From assembly GCA_022786605.1 (NCBI GenBank), contig JALFWW010000002.1, forward strand, positions 62,001 to 126,000: a stretch of 64,000 nucleotides of DNA. The letters run 5' to 3'. The notes under the pieces are model-generated. The model worked only from the letters and a program-made list of their open reading frames with translations, had not been told where the DNA came from and ran no database searches. Both the position numbers and the translations under genes were made by a program. This stretch comes from Clostridia bacterium (GTDB taxonomy: Bacteria > Bacillota > Clostridia > Lachnospirales > Anaerotignaceae). Shown piece after piece: positions 17,266 through 24,930 of this stretch. The stretch's first letter is position 1. Every line of letters starts with the position of its first letter.

Positions 17266-18441
17266 ATGGCGGATAAAGTATTGCTTGTAAAATTCGGGGA
17301 AATTGCCATGCGTGGCGATAACCAGTATATCTTCATCAATCGTCTGATTCTGGCGATTCGCAGAAATCTGGACCCTGTAGGAAATTATTATGTTGTTAGA
17401 GAACCCGGTCGTCTCATTGTGGAAGACCGTGGCGGCGAAATGGATTATGACTTGGTCATCCCCAGAGTAGAGCCTATTTTCGGTCTGGTGGCACTGTGTC
17501 CCGGTATCCGGTTGCAGGAAATGTCCATGGACGCCATCAAAGAAGAAGCCCTGCGCCACATGCAGGAGCTCTACGGCGATAAGCCCATGACATTCAAGGT
17601 AAACGCTCGTCGTTCCAATAAGGGATTTGGTGTGGCATCTATGGAGATTGCGGCGGATGTAGGGGAATACATCCTGGACCATATGCCTAACATGACGGTA
17701 AACGTAAAAACACCTGACGTGGTGCTGAATATCGAAGTGCGTAACCGCATTTACATGTATTCCAAAGTTATCAAAACTTACGGCGGCCTGCCTTACGGCA
17801 GTTCCGGCAAGGGCGTTTCCCTGCTGTCCGGCGGCATCGACAGCCCCGTTGCTACCTGGATGATGGCAAAACGTGGGGTGGAAGTGGAAGGCGTATACTT
17901 CCATAGTCCTCCGTATACCAGCGAATGGGCAAAACAGAAAGTTATTGACCTGGCAAAACGCATTGCGGACTTTACTGGCGAATTTAAGCTCTATGTAGTG
18001 CCTTTCACAGATTTGCAGCTGTATCTGCTGGAAAATGTGCCCCATGATAAGCTGACCATCCACCTGAAACGTGCTATGATGCGGGCGGCGGAAAAAATCG
18101 CTGAAAAAGACGGCGCATGGAGCCTGATTACCGGCGAAAGCGTAGGTCAGGTAGCCAGCCAGACCATGCAGGGCATTTATGCCATCAACGCAGTCTGCAA
18201 TATGCCTGTGCTGCGTCCTTTGGCAGGTATGGATAAACAGGAAATCATCAACATCGGTACCAAAATCGGCACCTATGACATTTCCATTCGTCCTTACGAG
18301 GACTGCTGTACCATTTTTGTGGCAAAACATCCCCAGATCAAACCTCGTCTGAATGTCATCGAACGGATTGAACGGAAACTGACAGATTTGGACAAATATC
18401 TGGAAGAAGCTGTGGAAAACGCGGAAATCATCGAACTGTAA
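17266..18441 (+). CDS. thiI: tRNA 4-thiouridine synthase ThiI
   Basis: 391 residues: N-terminal ferredoxin-like and THUMP domains (about 1-165) that hold tRNA, then a PP-loop ATPase with SLLSGGIDSPVATWMM. It adenylates and thiolates U8 of tRNA. The C-terminal rhodanese domain of the E. coli protein is absent, as in most Firmicutes; the conserved cysteine region YEDCCTIFVAKHP remains. It ends the prmA-rsmE-desulfurase-thiI run and is followed by a terminator. Confidence 0.95.
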   Translation: MADKVLLVKFGEIAMRGDNQYIFINRLILAIRRNLDPVGNYYVVREPGRLIVEDRGGEMDYDLVIPRVEPIFGLVALCPGIRLQEMSMDAIKEEALRHMQELYGDKPMTFKVNARRSNKGFGVASMEIAADVGEYILDHMPNMTVNVKTPDVVLNIEVRNRIYMYSKVIKTYGGLPYGSSGKGVSLLSGGIDSPVATWMMAKRGVEVEGVYFHSPPYTSEWAKQKVIDLAKRIADFTGEFKLYVVPFTDLQLYLLENVPHDKLTIHLKRAMMRAAEKIAEKDGAWSLITGESVGQVASQTMQGIYAINAVCNMPVLRPLAGMDKQEIINIGTKIGTYDISIRPYEDCCTIFVAKHPQIKPRLNVIERIERKLTDLDKYLEEAVENAEIIEL

Positions 18442-18447
18442 TATAGA

Positions 18448-18506
18448 AACATCGGTATGCCAAGTCCTTTTCGGAAAGGAATTGTAATGGCTGCCGATGT
18501 TTTTTT
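18448..18506 (+). terminator. Terminator after thiI
   Basis: AACATCGG (18448-18455) pairs with CCGATGTT (18493-18500), with an inner stem around TCCTTTTCGGAAAGGA, followed by a T-run. Strong and simple. Confidence 0.9.
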
Positions 18507-18525
18507 ATGGGTAAAGAAATTGTTC

Positions 18526-18554
18526 TTGTGGAGAAACAATTTCCTTGTTATAAT
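18526..18554 (+). promoter_or_regulatory. Promoter of the stalk-domain protein gene, with inverted repeat
   Basis: TTGTGG (18526-18531), 17-bp spacer, TATAAT (18549-18554). A perfect 9-bp inverted repeat GAAATTGTT / AACAATTTC (18516-18524 and 18535-18543) straddles the -35 box and could be an operator. Confidence 0.65.
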
Positions 18555-18607
18555 GGGATTGTATATATAAGTATACAAAATAATTTTTATGTATCAGGAG
18601 GGGTTTT

Positions 18608-19528
18608 ATGAAAAAAAGAAGTATGAGGGGGCTGGCTGCGGCACTGGTGCTGACGATGGCACTGCCTGTGACAGCTTTCGGGGCAGAAACCGTGCAGGTG
18701 GACGGCTATGACAGAATGGAAGGGGAAGCGGCTCAATATCAGCTGAGCATTTCCAATGTGACCGGCAAGACCACTGTGGCTGGAAAGGAAGCCTATGTGT
18801 GTCAGGCACCTGTGAAAGTGAGTGCTGTGGACCAGCTGCAGACTTTTGAAGTGACAAAGTATCTCAGTGCCGGAAACGCATTGGCTGCGCAAGGAGTCAT
18901 GCTTCCTGACGGCTACACACAGGAAAGCTGGGACGCTCTCTATTTTGACAGCGAAGGAGAGGCTGTTGTAAAAGTTGGCACCACTTATACCATCAAAGAA
19001 CCCGGCATCTATCGTGCCCTTGGCATGTATCCTGCCATTGCAGGCGGCGCGGAAGTATATCTGGTGGTAGAAGGCAATGGACAGACAGCGGCAAGCCTCA
19101 CAAAGCCCCAGTATACCACAGCTGTGCCCAGTGCGGCGAAAGTGCTGGTAAATGGCAAGGAAGTAGCTTTTGACGCTTATACCATCGGCGGCAATACATA
19201 TTTCAAACTCCGTGACGTGGCTGCGGCTGTCAATGGCACAGCTAAGAGCTTTAATGTAACTTGGGACGCAAATGCCAAAGCCATCAGTTTGCAGGGCGGT
19301 ACAGCTTACGTGGCAGTAGGCGGTGAACTGGCAGCAGGGGACGGCACCGCGAAACAGGCATTACCTTCCGCTGCACCTGTGTATAGAGGATGGATGGAAT
19401 ACGCAATGCCTGCTTACACCATCAACGGCAGCACATATTTCAAACTGCGTGATCTGTGCGGTTTGATGGATATCGCTGTAGGCTGGGATGACGCTACAAA
19501 GACCATCACCGTAGACAGTACAAAATAA
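18608..19528 (+). CDS. Secreted protein with two copper-amine-oxidase-like stalk domains
   Basis: 306 residues with a signal peptide (KKRSMRGLAAALVLTMALP...AFGAE). Residues about 175-305 contain two copies of the short beta-rich motif found in copper amine oxidase N-terminal (stalk) domains: NGKEVAFDAYTIGGNTYFKL and the second AYTINGSTYFKLRDL, each ending in a W/D-rich ITV or ISL strand. In Clostridia such repeats occur on exported proteins, probably as wall-associated or binding modules; no copper ligands are implied. The middle part (residues 50-160) has no family I recognise. Own promoter and terminator, so monocistronic. Confidence 0.75.
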   Translation: MKKRSMRGLAAALVLTMALPVTAFGAETVQVDGYDRMEGEAAQYQLSISNVTGKTTVAGKEAYVCQAPVKVSAVDQLQTFEVTKYLSAGNALAAQGVMLPDGYTQESWDALYFDSEGEAVVKVGTTYTIKEPGIYRALGMYPAIAGGAEVYLVVEGNGQTAASLTKPQYTTAVPSAAKVLVNGKEVAFDAYTIGGNTYFKLRDVAAAVNGTAKSFNVTWDANAKAISLQGGTAYVAVGGELAAGDGTAKQALPSAAPVYRGWMEYAMPAYTINGSTYFKLRDLCGLMDIAVGWDDATKTITVDSTK

Positions 19529-19587
19529 GAAAATATCAAAGGCTGTTTCAGAAGAAACATGCCGACGCAATCTCAATAAACATAAGA

Positions 19588-19619
19588 ACGCTGGAATCGA
19601 AAGATTCCGGCGTTTTTTT
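19588..19619 (+). terminator. Terminator after the stalk-domain protein
   Basis: ACGCTGGAATC (19588-19598) pairs with GATTCCGGCGT (19603-19613) around GAAA, then a T-run. It belongs to the GGAATCC-stem hairpins seen repeatedly in this window. Confidence 0.9.
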
Positions 19620-19886
19620 GGTGAAAAAGACCCGAAATCCATGGTCCTTTTTTCTTGGGGAAATGCCTGAGAGGAATACCCTGCCTGAAAAACGCCAAAA
19701 AGAGGGTTTTTAGAGGCGTTTTTATATTTTATGGGGGAAGTTTCGTGGAAGGGGGTAAAAACCCCTGAGAGGGGCTTATAATGGAAAATAGATGCATACA
19801 AGATACAAAATAATGTGGCAAGAGATATTTTTGCGGAAAATGGGGGTGTTTTTCTTGGGAAAGGAGATTTTGGAGGGCAGGAGAAA
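19620..19886. other. Gene-free stretch with hairpins
   Basis: No ORF with a credible start was found. It holds AACGCC-AAAAA-GAGGG-TTTTT-AGA-GGCGTT near 19690-19721 and CCCC/GGGG near 19762-19774 just before a TATAAT-like sequence. A small RNA is possible but unsupported. Confidence 0.3.
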
Positions 19887-19889
19887 GAC

Positions 19890-19920
19890 AAAAAGAAAAG
19901 CGCCCGATCTCTCGGACGCG
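19890..19920 (-). terminator. Terminator of the 3D-domain gene
   Basis: On the minus strand GCGTCCGA GAGA TCGGGCGC followed by TTTTCTTTTT, about 50 bases after the stop codon of the gene at 19968-20759. Confidence 0.85.
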
Positions 19921-19967
19921 TTGCTATTTTTTGTGGTATATGATATTTGATTTTATATGAATGGGTC

Positions 19968-20759
19968 TTATTCCAGAACGTATACAGTTACGTTTCTTAC
20001 GCCCCAGCTGTATGCTTCGGAAACGCTGTTCACGCATACATCCAGTCTGTTGCCTTTGATGGCGCCGCCAGTGTCTGCGGCAACGGCTACGCCATAGCCG
20101 GGAACGTATACTTTAGAGCCCAGAGGGATCACTTTAGGGTCAACGGCTACTACGCCTCTGCCGGCTTTCATACCGGTGGCTGTAACGCCGGTGCAGCCAG
20201 GGTCATAAGGTGTGTAGGCTGTTGCTTTCACATTGATTGCTTTGGAGTAGGTGTAGCCGTTGATGACATTTTCGGGACCTACTTCCACGATTTTATCCAC
20301 GGGTTCGGTAACAACCTTTTCTTCTACGAAAACGGTTTCTTTCAGTTCTGTGCCGTGATAGATTTCTTTGTTGATCACAGTTGCGGTGCCGTTGACACCT
20401 TCCTGTACCACGCGGGATTCACCGCTTTTCAGATTGTTATTTGTGCGTTCTACAGTTTTGTAGGGCACTGTTTTTGTGGTGGAAACGGTTTTTTCTGTCA
20501 CGGATGTGAGGGACAGTTCCATATTGTCTTCCAGTACATCGCTTTCATCTGCGTTTGTTACGATGTATTCTGTTTCCACGTTTTCCGCAAGGTCGTCCAT
20601 CAGTTCGCCGACCGTCGTCTTATCTGTTGTCACCATGCGGGGTACACCGTCCATATCCAGTAATACGGACTGTGTGTTTTTGTCATAAGCGGACGCTGTG
20701 CCGCAGCCGATTGCTAAAATAGATACCACGATAGCAAATACTCTAAGATGTTTTTTCAT
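19968..20759 (-). CDS. Exported G5/3D-domain cell-wall protein (RpfB/YabE-like)
   Basis: 263 residues. N-terminal signal or membrane anchor (LRVFAIVVSILAIGCGTASA), a short YabE/DUF348-type segment, a G5-like domain rich in VEEKVVTEPVDKIVEVG (about 120-170), then a 3D domain from about 175 (VKATAYTPYDPGCTG ... DPKVIPLGSKVYVPG ... AADTGGAIKGNRLDV), whose three conserved aspartates name it. The fold is shared with MltA lytic transglycosylases, so it probably cuts peptidoglycan glycan strands outside the cell. The long structured leader upstream suggests riboswitch control. Confidence 0.88.
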   Translation of the reverse strand: MKKHLRVFAIVVSILAIGCGTASAYDKNTQSVLLDMDGVPRMVTTDKTTVGELMDDLAENVETEYIVTNADESDVLEDNMELSLTSVTEKTVSTTKTVPYKTVERTNNNLKSGESRVVQEGVNGTATVINKEIYHGTELKETVFVEEKVVTEPVDKIVEVGPENVINGYTYSKAINVKATAYTPYDPGCTGVTATGMKAGRGVVAVDPKVIPLGSKVYVPGYGVAVAADTGGAIKGNRLDVCVNSVSEAYSWGVRNVTVYVLE

Positions 20760-20769
20760 TGTTTTCCTC

Positions 20770-20995
20770 CTTGAACGTTGGTTCCTTTTTTCTGTACCAC
20801 TCTTTGTGTGGGTACAAGGAGTGGGAGCCGAAAAGGATTTGGGTTGACGGTTCGGAAAAAATTCTGCGTCTTTTCTCCAAGGCCCGCCTGGCGTTCCTCT
20901 CGTATTCGATGATAGACATTAGATTTTATGCCTTTCCCGAAGGACCTTAGGGGTCATTCGGTATCGCAGTCGTAAGGGATGGAAGTCGTCACTTC
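20770..20995 (-). promoter_or_regulatory. Structured 5' leader, candidate ydaO-type (cyclic di-AMP) riboswitch
   Basis: On the minus strand the roughly 230 bases before the 3D-domain gene are GC-rich and full of short complementary segments (GACC/GGTC, CCTT/AAGG, GGCGGGCC). Segments resembling the ydaO class are ACCGAATGACC near the 5' side, TACGAGAGGAACGCC in the middle and CCGAACCGTCAACCC near the 3' side. The GGGGTGAAT segment I expect in that class is not evident. Such riboswitches commonly precede 3D/RpfB-like wall enzymes in Firmicutes. The class assignment is tentative; that the leader is structured is more certain. Confidence 0.42.
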
Positions 20996-21025
20996 TATCT
21001 AAAATTTCGTTAAATTCACAACTGC

Positions 21026-21064
21026 AAAAAATGAAGATATACCATAACGATATACCTTCATTTT
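21026..21064 (-). terminator. Terminator of the metG-tatD operon
   Basis: On the minus strand AAAATGAAGGTATA pairs with TATATCTTCATTTT around a 9-nt loop, followed by a T-run. It lies about 50 bases past the tatD stop. Confidence 0.85.
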
Positions 21065-21113
21065 GATTACGTTGCTTATATTAACATATTTGTAACATTT
21101 ATGCAACCCTTTT

Positions 21114-21869
21114 TTAAAAAAAGAGCGATTTTGCGTTATCAAACGTAATTTTTGCGACATCTTCCGGTGACAATTTCTTAATTTCCGCAATCTTTTCGAC
21201 AACGAATTGTAAATTTCTGGAGTCATTACGTTTGCCGCGGTTGGGGTTGGGTGCCAGATAAGGGCTGTCTGTTTCGATGAGGATTTTTTCCATGGGGATT
21301 TTATCCACCACTTCCACCAGTTTTTTGGCGTTTGAGAAGGTCACTACCCCCCCAACACCGATGAAAAAGCCCATATCTACGTAGTCTTTCGCCATTTGCC
21401 ATGCGCCGGAGTAGCAGTGGATGACACCCCGGCGGATGGGGCTGCTTTTGATGATGTCAAAGGTCTCCTGAGAAGCGTCTCTGGAGTGAATTATTACAGG
21501 TTTGTTAACAGATTCCGCAAGGCGCAGCTGCTGGCGGAACCAGAACTGCTGCAGTTCTCTGGGGTGGAAATCGTAATAATAATCCAGACCGATCTCGCCG
21601 ATGGCAACCACCTTTTCATGGGCGGAAAGGCAGCGGAGTTCTTCGATGGTCTGGGAGTTCATTTCGCCTACTTCGTGAGGGTGTACGCCGACGGAAGCGT
21701 AAATGTAGTCATATTTTTCAGCCAGACGGATGCTCTCTTTGGAGCTTTTCAGGTCACAGCCGATGTTGACTACATGGTCAATACCGCAAGAGGGGAGAAG
21801 CTGTAAGAGCTTCTCCCTGTCTTCACGAAAGCGTTTATCGTCATAATGTGCGTGAGATTCGAAATACAT
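21114..21869 (-). CDS. tatD: TatD family metal-dependent hydrolase (DNase)
   Basis: 251 residues with the amidohydrolase-like TIM-barrel metal motifs: ESHAHYDD at the N-terminus, GVHPHEV, AIGEIGLDYY, VIIHSRDA, and the C-terminal ETDSPYLAP. TatD proteins are 3'-5' exonucleases on DNA or RNA and may repair 3' ends. Its ATG overlaps the metG stop codon (ATGA), so it is translationally coupled to metG; this metG-tatD order is common in Firmicutes. Confidence 0.94.
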   Translation of the reverse strand: MYFESHAHYDDKRFREDREKLLQLLPSCGIDHVVNIGCDLKSSKESIRLAEKYDYIYASVGVHPHEVGEMNSQTIEELRCLSAHEKVVAIGEIGLDYYYDFHPRELQQFWFRQQLRLAESVNKPVIIHSRDASQETFDIIKSSPIRRGVIHCYSGAWQMAKDYVDMGFFIGVGGVVTFSNAKKLVEVVDKIPMEKILIETDSPYLAPNPNRGKRNDSRNLQFVVEKIAEIKKLSPEDVAKITFDNAKSLFF

Positions 21870-23845
21870 CAGCTAATGCTGCTCCCGCTTGCAAAGTCTT
21901 TGTCGTCTGTTGTCAGAACGCTCAGTTTGCCGTCTCCGTCTTCGGCACACAGAATCATTCCGTAAGACATTTCACCCATCATTTTTCTGGGTTTCAGGTT
22001 ATAGGCAACCACAACGCGTTTGCCTACCAGTTCGCCGGGGGCATAAGCGTCTTTGATGCCGGAGAAGATAACTCTTTCTTCGTCACCGAGTTTTACCACG
22101 TTGCGCAGCAGTTTTTTGGAGCCTTCCACTTCTTTGCTTTCCAGCACTTCGCCCACTTTCAGCTGTACTTTGCAGAAGTCGTCGATGGTGATTTCCGCAG
22201 GGTATTCGCTTTCCGCTTCGGCTTTCTTTTCTTCTTTTTTCTGCTGGTTTGCAACGGATGTTGCCTGAGAAGCTTTGATGGCTGCTTCCAGTTCTGCCAG
22301 TTCTTTCTTCATATCAATTCTGGGGAACAGTGTTTCGCCTTTCTGTACTTTCAGTTCAGCAGGCAGTACGCCCCATGTTTTTGTGCTGTCCCAAGCAGTT
22401 ACGTCGCCTTCGGCGATGTTGTACTGCGCCCAGATTTTTTCGGGTGTGTTGGGCATGAAAGGCTGGATCAGGATGGAGATGATGCGGATGCTTTCTGCAA
22501 CGTTGTACAGAGCGTTTGCCAGTTCCGCTTTTCTGCCTTCGTCCTTGCACAGAATCCAAGGCTGTGTTTCGTCGATATATTTGTTTGTACGGCGAACCAG
22601 ATTCCAGATTTCCACCAGAGCGTCGCTGAAGAACATTTTTTCCATAGCGTTTTCCACTTTTTCTGTGGTGGACAGGGCAACAGCTTTCAGGTCTTCGTCA
22701 AAAGCAGTTGCGGTGCGGTCTGCGGGCAGTGTGCCGCCGAAATATTTGTCGATCATACCAACGGTTCTGGAAACCAGGTTGCCCAGGTCGTTTGCCAGGT
22801 CGGAGTTGATACGCTGGATCAGCGCTTCGTTGTTGAAGTTGCCGTCCTGACCGAATGCGATTTCACGCAGCAGGAAGTAACGGATGGCATCTACGCCGTA
22901 TTTGTCAACCAGCACGTTAGGGTCTACCACGTTACCAACGGATTTGGACATTTTGCCGCCGTTGATAACCAGCCAGCCGTGACCAAAGATCTGTTTGGGC
23001 AGAGGCAGGTTCAGAGCCATCAGCATTGCAGGCCAGATAATAGCATGGAAACGCACGATTTCCTTACCTACAACATGTACGTCAGCAGGCCAGAATTTTT
23101 TGAACAGGCTGTCGTCTTCTGTACCGTAACCCAGAGCAGTGATATAGTTGGACAGGGCGTCTACCCAAACGTATACGATGTGACCGGGGTCAAATTCTAC
23201 AGGTACGCCCCATTTGAAGGAGGTACGGGAAACAGCCAGATCTTCCAGACCGGGTTTCAGGAAGTTGTTGATCATTTCGTTCTGGCGAGTGTTGGGCTGC
23301 AGGAATTCAGGATTTTCTTCCATGTATTTGATGATTCTGTCCTGATATTTGGAAAGACGGAAGAAATAGCTTTCTTCTTTCAAGAGTTCCACGTCACGAC
23401 CACAGTCGGGGCATTTGCCGTCTACCAGCTGATGTTCTGTGAAGAAGGATTCGCAAGGTGTGCAGTACCAGCCTTCATAGGAGCTTTTGTAGATGTCGCC
23501 CTGATCGTAGAGCTGTTTGAAGATTTTCTGAACGGTTTTTACATGGTAATCGTCTGTGGTACGGATGAATTTGTCATAGGAAATGCAGAGGGTGCTCCAC
23601 AGTTCCTTGATGCCTTTGACGATTTTGTCGGTGTATTCCTTGGGTGTCATGCCCTGACCGTTGGCGATCCGTTCGATTTTCTGACCGTGTTCGTCGGTAC
23701 CTGTCAGGAACATAACGTCGTAGCCACGCAGTCTTTTGTAACGTGCCATAGTGTCTGTCGCAACGGTACAGTAAGAATGACCGATATGCAGCTTATCACT
23801 GGGGTAATAAATGGGTGTGGTGATATAAAATTTTTCTTTTGCCAC
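21869..23845 (-). CDS. metG: Methionyl-tRNA synthetase
   Basis: Class I synthetase that charges tRNA-Met. 658 residues: the HIGH motif in DKLHIGHSYCTVATDTMARY, a zinc knuckle (CTPCESFF ... CPDCGRD), the KMSKS loop GGKMSKSVGNVV, an anticodon-binding alpha bundle, and a C-terminal EMAP/Trbp111-like tRNA-binding domain (FCKVQLKVGEVLESKEVEGS) that makes the enzyme a dimer. An alanine/lysine-rich linker joins the last domain. AAAGGAGA precedes the ATG. Controlled by the T-box leader upstream. Confidence 0.96.
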   Translation of the reverse strand: MAKEKFYITTPIYYPSDKLHIGHSYCTVATDTMARYKRLRGYDVMFLTGTDEHGQKIERIANGQGMTPKEYTDKIVKGIKELWSTLCISYDKFIRTTDDYHVKTVQKIFKQLYDQGDIYKSSYEGWYCTPCESFFTEHQLVDGKCPDCGRDVELLKEESYFFRLSKYQDRIIKYMEENPEFLQPNTRQNEMINNFLKPGLEDLAVSRTSFKWGVPVEFDPGHIVYVWVDALSNYITALGYGTEDDSLFKKFWPADVHVVGKEIVRFHAIIWPAMLMALNLPLPKQIFGHGWLVINGGKMSKSVGNVVDPNVLVDKYGVDAIRYFLLREIAFGQDGNFNNEALIQRINSDLANDLGNLVSRTVGMIDKYFGGTLPADRTATAFDEDLKAVALSTTEKVENAMEKMFFSDALVEIWNLVRRTNKYIDETQPWILCKDEGRKAELANALYNVAESIRIISILIQPFMPNTPEKIWAQYNIAEGDVTAWDSTKTWGVLPAELKVQKGETLFPRIDMKKELAELEAAIKASQATSVANQQKKEEKKAEAESEYPAEITIDDFCKVQLKVGEVLESKEVEGSKKLLRNVVKLGDEERVIFSGIKDAYAPGELVGKRVVVAYNLKPRKMMGEMSYGMILCAEDGDGKLSVLTTDDKDFASGSSIS

Positions 23846-23894
23846 AAATATCTCTCCTTTTCAATGGTTTTCTACATAAATGGAAGATGGCGCA

Positions 23895-24143
23895 CAATAA
23901 AAAAACCGCCCTTTCTGCAAAGGACGGAAGTGACCGTGTTACCACCTTAGTTTATCTTTTTCTCACAAAAAAGACCTCAGCAGGTACAAAACATACCCTC
24001 ACGCAGTAACGGGCGCAACCCGTCGCAGCCTATGCAAAAGCAGTCGGTGCGAAGCTCCAAGGCCATGTTCAGCGTCATTCCTGCGCCCCTTTTCAGCTTG
24101 CCGGGGCTCTCTGTGGCATTGTGTGCCGCCTACTCTCCTTTTC
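23895..24143 (-). promoter_or_regulatory. T-box riboswitch, methionine-specific, upstream of metG
   Basis: On the minus strand the leader starts near AGGAGAGTAGG, has the AG-bulge region CAGAGAGC, a specifier region GCTGAACATGGCC with AUG (Met), and the T-box AAGGTGGTAACACGG. Then follows the terminator CCGTCCTTT...AAAGGGCGG with a T-run (23900-23927). Uncharged tRNA-Met would pair with AUG and with the T-box to favour the antiterminator and so transcription of metG-tatD. Confidence 0.92.
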
Positions 24144-24161
24144 ATTGCTGTTGTCCCTTGC

Positions 24162-24191
24162 ATTTTACTATATTTTGGGCTTTTCTGTCAA
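24162..24191 (-). promoter_or_regulatory. Promoter of the metG T-box transcript
   Basis: On the minus strand TTGACA (24186-24191), 18-bp spacer, TAAAAT (24162-24167). It ends some 20 bases before the first conserved T-box segment. Confidence 0.75.
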
Positions 24192-24226
24192 CGGATATAC
24201 GGGGAAATGGAGAAATATTATGAGAA

Positions 24227-24478
24227 TCAGCCAAAGTCGTGGCGATTTCCAGTATCAATGCCCATTTCTTCCAGCAGGCAGACAATGGCTTCGATTTTAG
24301 AAAAACAGGCATCGTCTGTGAGGCTGTCATCCCGAAGGATGTCACGGATTTTCTGCAAAGCCTGATAGCATCTGCTTTCCATGTATTCAGTGGGAGAAAT
24401 GTCTAAATTGGGAAAGGTGATTTCCATACGGGGCTGTGTTTGCAAGAGATGTAAAAGCAATTCTTCATAAAGAACCAT
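24227..24478 (-). CDS. Small acidic protein of unknown function
   Basis: 83 residues, MVLYEELLLHLLQTQPRMEI and so on, predicted mostly helical, with the C-terminal part (CYQALQKIRDILRDDSLTDD and CFSKIEAIVCLLEEMG) rich in acidic residues. The start at 24478 has AGAAGGGA upstream; longer frames run into the divergent promoter region. No family is recognised with certainty. It is divergent from a small XRE repressor and shares with it a control region holding two direct repeats, so the two are probably co-regulated. Confidence 0.7.
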   Translation of the reverse strand: MVLYEELLLHLLQTQPRMEITFPNLDISPTEYMESRCYQALQKIRDILRDDSLTDDACFSKIEAIVCLLEEMGIDTGNRHDFG

Positions 24479-24496
24479 AAAATCCCTTCTTTCTAT

Positions 24497-24548
24497 GCCA
24501 CAATATTGTAGCATATTCCTGTTTGGCATGCAACAAAATAGTAGCATA
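24497..24548. promoter_or_regulatory. Two 19-bp direct repeats between divergent genes, candidate operators
   Basis: GCCACAATATTGTAGCATA (24497-24515) and GCAACAAAATAGTAGCATA (24530-24548) match at 15 of 19 positions and are spaced 33 bp start to start, about three helical turns. They lie between the small XRE gene and the 83-residue protein gene, the usual place for a repressor's own operators. Confidence 0.5.
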
Positions 24549-24560
24549 GAAGTGGTGATG

Positions 24561-24779
24561 GATATGTACTTTTCAAGACTGGAAGATTTGCGCATCGACG
24601 CCGACAAGACCCAGCAGGAGATTGCCGATGTGCTGAACTGCAAACGGGAAGTTTACAGAAGATATGAAAAGGGGATTTATGAAATTCCTGTTTGGGCGTT
24701 GATTCGCCTGGCGGAATATTATCAGGTGAGCACTGATTATATTCTGGGATTGAGCGACGAGAAGGAACAAAGAAAGTAA
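24561..24779 (+). CDS. Small XRE/Cro-like DNA-binding regulator
   Basis: 72 residues consisting almost only of a helix-turn-helix XRE domain: KTQQEIADVLNCKREVYRRYEKG is the HTH, followed by IPVWALIRLAEYYQVSTDYILGLS, the usual end of this fold. The start at 24561 has GTGGTG just upstream; further in-frame starts exist upstream (24495) and at 24567. It probably represses its own promoter and that of the divergent small protein through the direct repeats between them. Confidence 0.85.
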   Translation, partial: DMYFSRLEDLRIDADKTQQEIADVLNCKREVYRRYEKGIYEIPVWALIRLAEYYQVSTDYILGLSDEKEQRK

Positions 24780-24813
24780 AAGGATTGCCGGATTTCCAGA
24801 GGCAGTCCTTTTT
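24780..24813 (+). terminator. Terminator after the small XRE regulator
   Basis: AGGATTGCC pairs with GGCAGTCCT around a 9-11 nt loop, followed by a T-run. It begins right at the stop codon. Confidence 0.85.
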
Positions 24814-24930
24814 TCTGTTTTTTGGAAGGAAAAATGAAAAAATCACAGAAAAAATCCACGAAAATCTTTGTCAGACTTTCGTGGGTTTGCTGTTTCTACT
24901 ATTATATTATGTTTTCCGACAAGAGGGAAA

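Noticed and set aside
19361-19891. 176-codon minus-strand frame after the stalk-domain gene
   Set aside because: Runs antisense through the end of a coding gene and through a terminator hairpin; no family resemblance.
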